A stretch of DNA of 64,000 nt from assembly GCA_964247675.1 (NCBI GenBank), contig CAXTVW010000004.1:11333-75332 (forward strand), written 5' to 3'. The position numbers and the translations under genes are program-made. The stretch's first letter is position 1. Each line of letters opens with the position of its first letter. Positions 59,911 to 64,000 of this stretch are shown piece by piece. Under the pieces are notes generated by a model, which had not been told where the DNA came from, ran no database searches, and saw nothing but the letters and a program-made list of their open reading frames with translations. The DNA is from BOG-908 sp964247675. Lineage in GTDB: Bacteria > Pseudomonadota > Alphaproteobacteria > Acetobacterales > Acetobacteraceae.

Positions 59911-61242
59911 GTGACGCCCGACAACCAAGTCTTTCCTGAAGATATTGCCGGACTGCGGGCGGCATTGGCAGCGGAACGTGTTGCTCGGCAAGCCGCCGAG
60001 ATCGGAGCATGTGATGCGCGGGCTCAGGCGTTGGGCGCCGAGGCGGTTATCGCACACTTGAAGCTGCTGATTGCCAAGCTGAAGCAGGAGAAGTTCGGCG
60101 CCTCCGCCGAGCGAGGCCGCAAGTTGGATCAGCTGGAACTACAACTGGAGGAGATTTCGGCGAACGTCGCCGAGGACCAGATCGCCGCTCAGGCCAAGAC
60201 AAGCTGTGATGATGGCGCGCAGCGTTCCCCTGACCGGCGCAAGCCCGTCCGCGGTCCATTCCCCGCCCATTTGCCGCGGGAGCGGGTAGTCATCCCGGGC
60301 GCGGCCGCTTGCCCTTGCTGCCAAGGTAAGCTGGCCAAGTTGGGCGAGGACATTACCGAGACGCTGGAAGCTGTGCCGCGCTCCTGGAAGGTGGTGCAGA
60401 CTGTGCGGGAAAAGTTCACCTGCCGGGCCTGCGAGACCATTAGCCAGGCTCCCGCGCCGTTCCATGTAATCGCCCGTGGCCGCGCCGGGCTGAGCCTGCT
60501 GGCAATGATTTTGGAAGCCAAATACGGCCAGCATCTGCCGCTCAACCGGCAGAGCGAGACCTATGCCCGCGAAGGCATTGAGCTGGACGTCTCGACCATG
60601 GCTGACTGGGTGGGTGCGTGCACGGCGACGTTGTCACCGCTGGTGACGCTCATTGAGGACCATGTGCTGGCCGCCGCCCGCATCCATGGCGATGACACGA
60701 CCGTGCCCGTGCTCGCCAAGGGCCGCACGATAACTGGCCGTCTCTGGACCCACGTCCGAGATGACCGGCCATTCGGGGGTCCGGCTCCGCCAGCCGCCAT
60801 GTTCTTCTACTCACGAGATCGCAGCGGCGAGCATTCCAGGCGGCATCTTGCCAAATATGCTGGCATTCTCCAGGCCGATGCTTATTCGGGATACACCGAC
60901 CTCTACGATCCGGCACGCAAGCCAGGCCCGATCACTGAGGCCGCCTGCTGGGCACATGGTCGGCGCTATCTGTTCAAGTTGGCCGACTTGGCCAAGGGGC
61001 CGCTGGCGATCGAGGCTGTCCGTCGGATTGATGCGGTGTTCACCATCGAGCGAGACCTCAACTGTTTGCCGACGGCCGAGCGCCTGGCGGCGCGTGTGCG
61101 GGATGTAGCGCCACTGGTGGCCGACCTGGAGGACTGGATGAAGGCCGAGCGGAGTCGTCTGTCACGTCACGCCAATGTGGCAAAGGCTATGGATTACATG
61201 CCATGGAATTGGACGGCGCGGCTTGATAGGTTGGCGACCTGA
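59911..61242 (+). pseudogene. IS66 TnpC transposase, C-terminally truncated
   Basis: GTG start at 59911; 443 aa. It contains the leucine-rich N-terminal region (ALAAERVARQAAEIGACDAR, LIAKLKQEKFGASAERGRKL), the zinc-ribbon segment (ACPCCQGKLAKLGEDI, CRACETI), and the transposase core (LLAMILEAKYGQHLPLNRQS, RIHGDDTTVPVLAKGRTITG, ILQADAYSGYTDLYD). After AKAMDYM it ends PWNWTARLDRLAT, missing the C-terminal domain where the DDE Glu (NxxERALR) resides. Full-length TnpC is ~510-550 aa. It is therefore inactive; codons up to the break are intact, suggesting recent truncation. Confidence 0.85.
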
Positions 61243-61296
61243 CTAGACCGCCCACGCGGGCGACCAGTAGTCATCCCGACTCAGAGGTGGGACCGA

Positions 61297-61770
61297 ATGG
61301 ACAAGAACAAAGTTGTGGCTCCGACCGCAAAAGTTTTGTTTAGCGTCCCAAATGGAGAAGGTGGTGCCGACGTTGAAACGCTGTGGGCCCACGATTTAGG
61401 CGCAGATCACTACAAGCTCGACAATCTTCCCTTTTACGCATACGGCGTGTCTTTAAACGACGTTGTTCACGCGCCATTCAGTGCTGAGCAGAAGTTTCCA
61501 ACGTTCGATAAAATTTTGTTTAAATCGGGCAATCGGACGATCCGGATCATACTCAACCCGCCATCCGAACCCGGAAATGAATCTGAAGACTTACTTAATA
61601 AGCTCATGGAACTAGGGTGTGGTTACGAAGGCGCCAACCGAAGCTACATCGCCATCAACATTCCGCCACTCGTTCATCTGAGCGACGTGACTGGATTGTT
61701 GACAGGGTCCCAGGCGCAATGGGAACACGCCGACCCAACCTATGATGAGCTTCATCCCGGAGGCCCTTGA
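61297..61770 (+). CDS. DUF4265 domain-containing protein
   Basis: A 157-aa protein: KVLFSVPNGEGGADVETLWA, HDLGADHYKLDNLPFYAYGV, SLNDVVHA and IRIILNPPSEPGNESEDLLN fit DUF4265. The family is uncharacterised and common in scattered bacterial genomes near toxin-immunity or mobile loci. Base composition is noticeably lower in GC than the flanking IS66 and ligD, indicating separate acquisition. It begins 54 bp beyond the IS66 tnpC end. Confidence 0.8.
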   Translation: MDKNKVVAPTAKVLFSVPNGEGGADVETLWAHDLGADHYKLDNLPFYAYGVSLNDVVHAPFSAEQKFPTFDKILFKSGNRTIRIILNPPSEPGNESEDLLNKLMELGCGYEGANRSYIAINIPPLVHLSDVTGLLTGSQAQWEHADPTYDELHPGGP

Positions 61771-61966
61771 TCAAAGACCGGCTCATGCCGCGGTCTCGGC
61801 CGGATGAATACTAACCTCCTCGGCCCCTGCAGGCAAATCGGGCGTGCGCTCGTCCTTGCGGTCGACCTACCCGACTTGGTGGTCGTTACAGCCGAGACAT
61901 GACCGCGTTGTTCGGATCGGTTTCCGGTGGTCGTAAGACGCTTGTGCCGCCGAACAAAGGGTTGCC

Positions 61967-62152
61967 CTAGAAGTTCGTCGTCACTCTGGCCCAGCCATGC
62001 GACCAGCCTATGCTTTCCATGGATCCAGGCTGGTATGGATTTGCGGTCGCAGGCTTTCCCTGGCGAGCGGCTTCCGCACCCTCAGCGTCAAGTAGAAATC
62101 GAATACCTCGTCTGGGCGGGCCATCAGTATCCTGTGATGCGCCTTCCGACAT
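61967..62152 (-). CDS. Ribosome-modulation-factor-like small protein
   Basis: The frame is open upstream, but the ATG at 62152 (MSEGASQDTDGPPRRGIRFL) gives a compact 61-aa protein. LDAEGAEAARQGKPATANPY then QPGSMESIGWSHGWARV resembles RMF-like proteins: a GxxA...G...NPY..GS...W..GW pattern. RMF dimerises stationary-phase ribosomes; related short proteins have been called CrpP-like. It is far from any ribosomal gene, and its role here is uncertain. Similarity rests on spacing of small, aromatic and Pro/Tyr residues. Confidence 0.5.
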   Translation of the reverse strand: MSEGASQDTDGPPRRGIRFLLDAEGAEAARQGKPATANPYQPGSMESIGWSHGWARVTTNF

Positions 62153-62521
62153 ATGCGTCTCCTCAGGGCTCGCGCGAACTACCCGATCCTTGTAGCACCT
62201 GCGAATCAATCGCCTCATGCCTGCGCACAAATCGTTTTTGGGGTTGAAAGCGCCGTCGGTGCGAGCAAGCGGCTCATAGCACATCATAAAGCAAGACTTA
62301 CGTCTAGTTCGACCGGACCGGTTAGTCGGTAGCCCCGATTTCTTGGGCGCTGACTTTTCTTGGCAACCAGGTTGACCAGGGCGGGCTCTCGGCCGACAGC
62401 CTTCGCACCCGGCTTGTTACAGGGTGCACCAATCTTGAAAGGTTCCGAACGAGAGGCTGTCGATGGCCGACACAGCCAGTTCGGCACGTTGGTAATCAAC
62501 GGTGCGGCAAACTAGAGACCG
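62153..62521. other. Spacer before ligD
   Basis: No supportable gene; a 71-codon minus-strand frame (62284-62499) is open but lacks a recognisable domain. No repeat or RNA gene seen. Confidence 0.35.
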
Positions 62522-64000
62522 TCAGCCCGCCAGTCGCTTGATCGCATGGACCAGCGGGCGTTCCGCGTCGCAGTACTCCGCCCATGCCTTTGTCCGCGCC
62601 AGCAGGCCGGGCACGCTGCGAATGGTGTAGCGCTGCGGGTCCAAACCCGTCTTCACCTGCGCCCAGGTGACCGGCATCGAGACGGTGGCACCGGGACGGG
62701 CGCGCGGTGACAGCGGCGCCACCGCCGTGGCCAGCCTGTCGTTGCGCAGGTAGTCGAGGTAGATGCGGGTCGTCCGCAGCTTCTTCGACATGTTGACGAG
62801 GTAGCGCTCGGGCGAGTCCTTGGCCATGCCGTCGCAGACCGCGCGCGCGAACGCCTTGGCCTCGGGCCAGCTCGGGTTCGCGGTTTTCGCCCGGGCAAGC
62901 GGCGTCACGACATGCAGCCCCTTGCCGCCGGTAGTCTTGCAGAAGCTCTCCAGGCCGAGCCGGAACAGCCGCTCGCGTAACTCGCGGGCCGCCTCGACAA
63001 CTGTGGCGAATGCCACCTCGGGTCCGGGATCCAGGTCGAAGACGAGGCGGCCGGGAACGTCCGGGTGGAACGGGTCGCAGTTCCACGGATGCAGTTCCAG
63101 GGCCGCCGTCTGGGCCACCGCCGCCAGGCCCTCCACCCGGTCGATCTCGATGTAGGGTTTGCGGTCGCCGGAGACGGTGACCAGTCCGAGCAGGCTGGAC
63201 GAGCCCGGCATAGCGTGGCGCTGGAAGAAGGTCTCGCCGCTAAAGCCGTCCGGCGCGCGAATGATGGAGCAGGTGCGGCCCTTGAGGTGGGCCAGCATCC
63301 AGGGGCCGACGGCCTCGTAGTAGCGCGCGAGGTCCAGCTTGGTCACCGGCACGCCGTCGCCGCCCGCCTCCGGCCACATCACCTTGTCGGGCCGCGAGAT
63401 GGGAACGCCCATGACAGCGCCGGATTTGGCCGCCGTGCTCGAGGTCCGCTTCGGCGCCGGTGCGGCCAGTTCGGTCGTGGCGGCCTGGGCCGGGGTCTCG
63501 GCTTCCACCTCGGCCGCGGGCTTATCCTCGCGCAGGCCCTTGAACGCGCCCTGGCGGACCATGCCAGCCTCCGTCCAGCCCGCGAACTCCACCTCGGCCA
63601 CGAGCTCCGGCTTCAGCCAGTGGATGTCGCGCGACGGGCGTGGCGCGCCCGGGCCGGTGAACGGGCTGCGATCGGCGGCCGCGGCGCGCAGGCGCGGCAT
63701 CAGGCGGTCCACCTTGTCGCGGCCGAACCCGGTGCCGACCCGGCCGACATGCACCAGCTTGCCGTCGCGATGCACGCCGACGATGAGCGAGCGGAAGCGG
63801 CCGCCGTTGTCCGTCCAGGCGCCCACGACCATCTCGTGCCCCGCACGGCACTTTGCCTTGGTCCAGGTCTCGCTGCGGCCGGAGGCGTAGGCTGCGTCCG
63901 CCCGCTTGGAGACGATGCCCTCCAGCGAAAGGCGGCAGGCGGAAAGCAGCACGGCGTCGCCGCCAGTGTCGAAATGGTCCACGTAGCGCAGCAGCGGACC
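62522..64000 (-). CDS. ligD: LigD, ligase-polymerase part of the NHEJ DNA ligase (5' end off the window)
   Basis: 493 codons run in from the right edge without a stop until 62522. The ligase end has LEGIVSKRADAAYASGRSET, the OB-fold segment GRFRSLIVGVHRDGKLVHVG and RVGTGF. An Ala/Glu-rich linker leads to the polymerase domain: VTKLDLARYYEAVGPWMLAH, SIIRAPDGFSGETFFQRHAM, the catalytic Asp pair in LVFDLDPGPEVAF, and CKTTGGKGLHVVTPLAR. LigD with Ku repairs double-strand breaks by non-homologous end joining. The phosphoesterase and nucleotidyl-transferase regions lie outside the window to the right. Ku is not seen here. Confidence 0.93.
   Translation of the reverse strand, partial: GPLLRYVDHFDTGGDAVLLSACRLSLEGIVSKRADAAYASGRSETWTKAKCRAGHEMVVGAWTDNGGRFRSLIVGVHRDGKLVHVGRVGTGFGRDKVDRLMPRLRAAAADRSPFTGPGAPRPSRDIHWLKPELVAEVEFAGWTEAGMVRQGAFKGLREDKPAAEVEAETPAQAATTELAAPAPKRTSSTAAKSGAVMGVPISRPDKVMWPEAGGDGVPVTKLDLARYYEAVGPWMLAHLKGRTCSIIRAPDGFSGETFFQRHAMPGSSSLLGLVTVSGDRKPYIEIDRVEGLAAVAQTAALELHPWNCDPFHPDVPGRLVFDLDPGPEVAFATVVEAARELRERLFRLGLESFCKTTGGKGLHVVTPLARAKTANPSWPEAKAFARAVCDGMAKDSPERYLVNMSKKLRTTRIYLDYLRNDRLATAVAPLSPRARPGATVSMPVTWAQVKTGLDPQRYTIRSVPGLLARTKAWAEYCDAERPLVHAIKRLAG

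Larger units (their letters stand above)
59016..61242 (+). mobile_element. IS66-family element, truncated at its right end
   Basis: The left end starts with GTAAGC, the typical IS66 terminus, at 59016. The order tnpA-tnpB-tnpC is present (59114, 59493, 59911) with tnpA frameshifted and tnpC lacking its C-terminal domain. No inverted GCTTAC end is found to the right, so the right terminus is lost at about 61205-61250. The element as read cannot transpose on its own. Confidence 0.75.

Noticed and set aside
1..64000. CRISPR array, rRNA or tRNA genes
   Set aside because: No regularly spaced short repeats, no rRNA-like sequence and no convincing cloverleaf with a T-loop were found by reading both strands; a covariance-model search was not possible.

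Overview
The window is a 64-kb stretch of high-GC DNA from an alphaproteobacterium. The family-level mix points to Acetobacteraceae or a close relative, but this is inferred from gene content and not from a marker gene: DnaE2, LigD, an IS66-type element, tad remnants, PF10137 TIR-like and SRAP proteins, a choice-of-anchor P protein, and a fatty acyl-AMP ligase next to an AlgX-like protein. There is no rRNA gene and no recognisable tRNA gene or CRISPR array. The region is accessory in character: short genes of unknown function, phage and defence-type genes, two tyrosine recombinases, IS remnants, and many broken genes. Long genes (dnaE2, ligD, the 1,019-aa repeat protein, the acyl/glycan operon, the c-di-GMP enzymes) are intact, whereas at least ten short accessory genes carry one-base indels, stops or truncations. 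That pattern fits real decay better than uniformly poor sequence.

Layout. 1-13.2 kb: a mobile-island module with a nucleoid-associated-type protein (cut by the left edge), an XRE regulator with a palindromic operator candidate, DUF2971, an SRAP protease-like protein, a ParB-like protein, a frameshifted TIR-like gene with a small coupled partner, envelope proteins with PDZ/DUF3761 and LprI-like domains, two overlapping tyrosine recombinases, and a second DUF3761 protein. 13.8-17.5 kb: a choice-of-anchor P secreted protein, then IS5- and IS66-type remnants and an orphan protein. 17.5-24.5 kb: a five-gene, translationally coupled operon (WsaF-like glycosyltransferase, fatty acyl-AMP ligase, acyl carrier protein, AlgX/SGNH-like protein with TPR tail, methyltransferase), the most coherent candidate for an undescribed pathway. 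24.5-29.1 kb: gene-poor, with a decayed PIG-L deacetylase and a single-domain response regulator.

29.1-38.7 kb: dnaE2 without adjacent imuA/imuB, truncated or frameshifted genes, a soluble histidine kinase, a 99-bp imperfect inverted repeat, and a two-component system with a small periplasmic accessory protein; then debris of a winged-helix protein fused to a scrap of a LigD phosphoesterase domain. 39.1-48.5 kb: a c-di-GMP block (PAS-GGDEF, CHASE3-GAF-GGDEF, and a degenerate GGDEF-EAL protein) interspersed with small membrane or unknown proteins. 48.6-50.6 kb: a two-gene unit with an MbcA/ParS-type antitoxin domain, and a 293-aa unknown. 51.3-54.4 kb: a large secreted beta-helix/glycine-rich repeat protein with its own promoter. 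54.8-61.3 kb: tadG/tadE remnants abutting tniB-tniQ (tniA missing), followed by an IS66-type element sitting on an older IS66 remnant. 61.3-64 kb: DUF4265 protein, an RMF-like small protein, and the 3' part of ligD running off the right edge.

Functionally the window combines DNA damage tolerance and repair (DnaE2, LigD, SRAP), surface and second-messenger functions (acyl/glycan operon, secreted repeat proteins, c-di-GMP enzymes) and mobile or defence genes. All functional statements come from reading motifs by eye; no database search was run.
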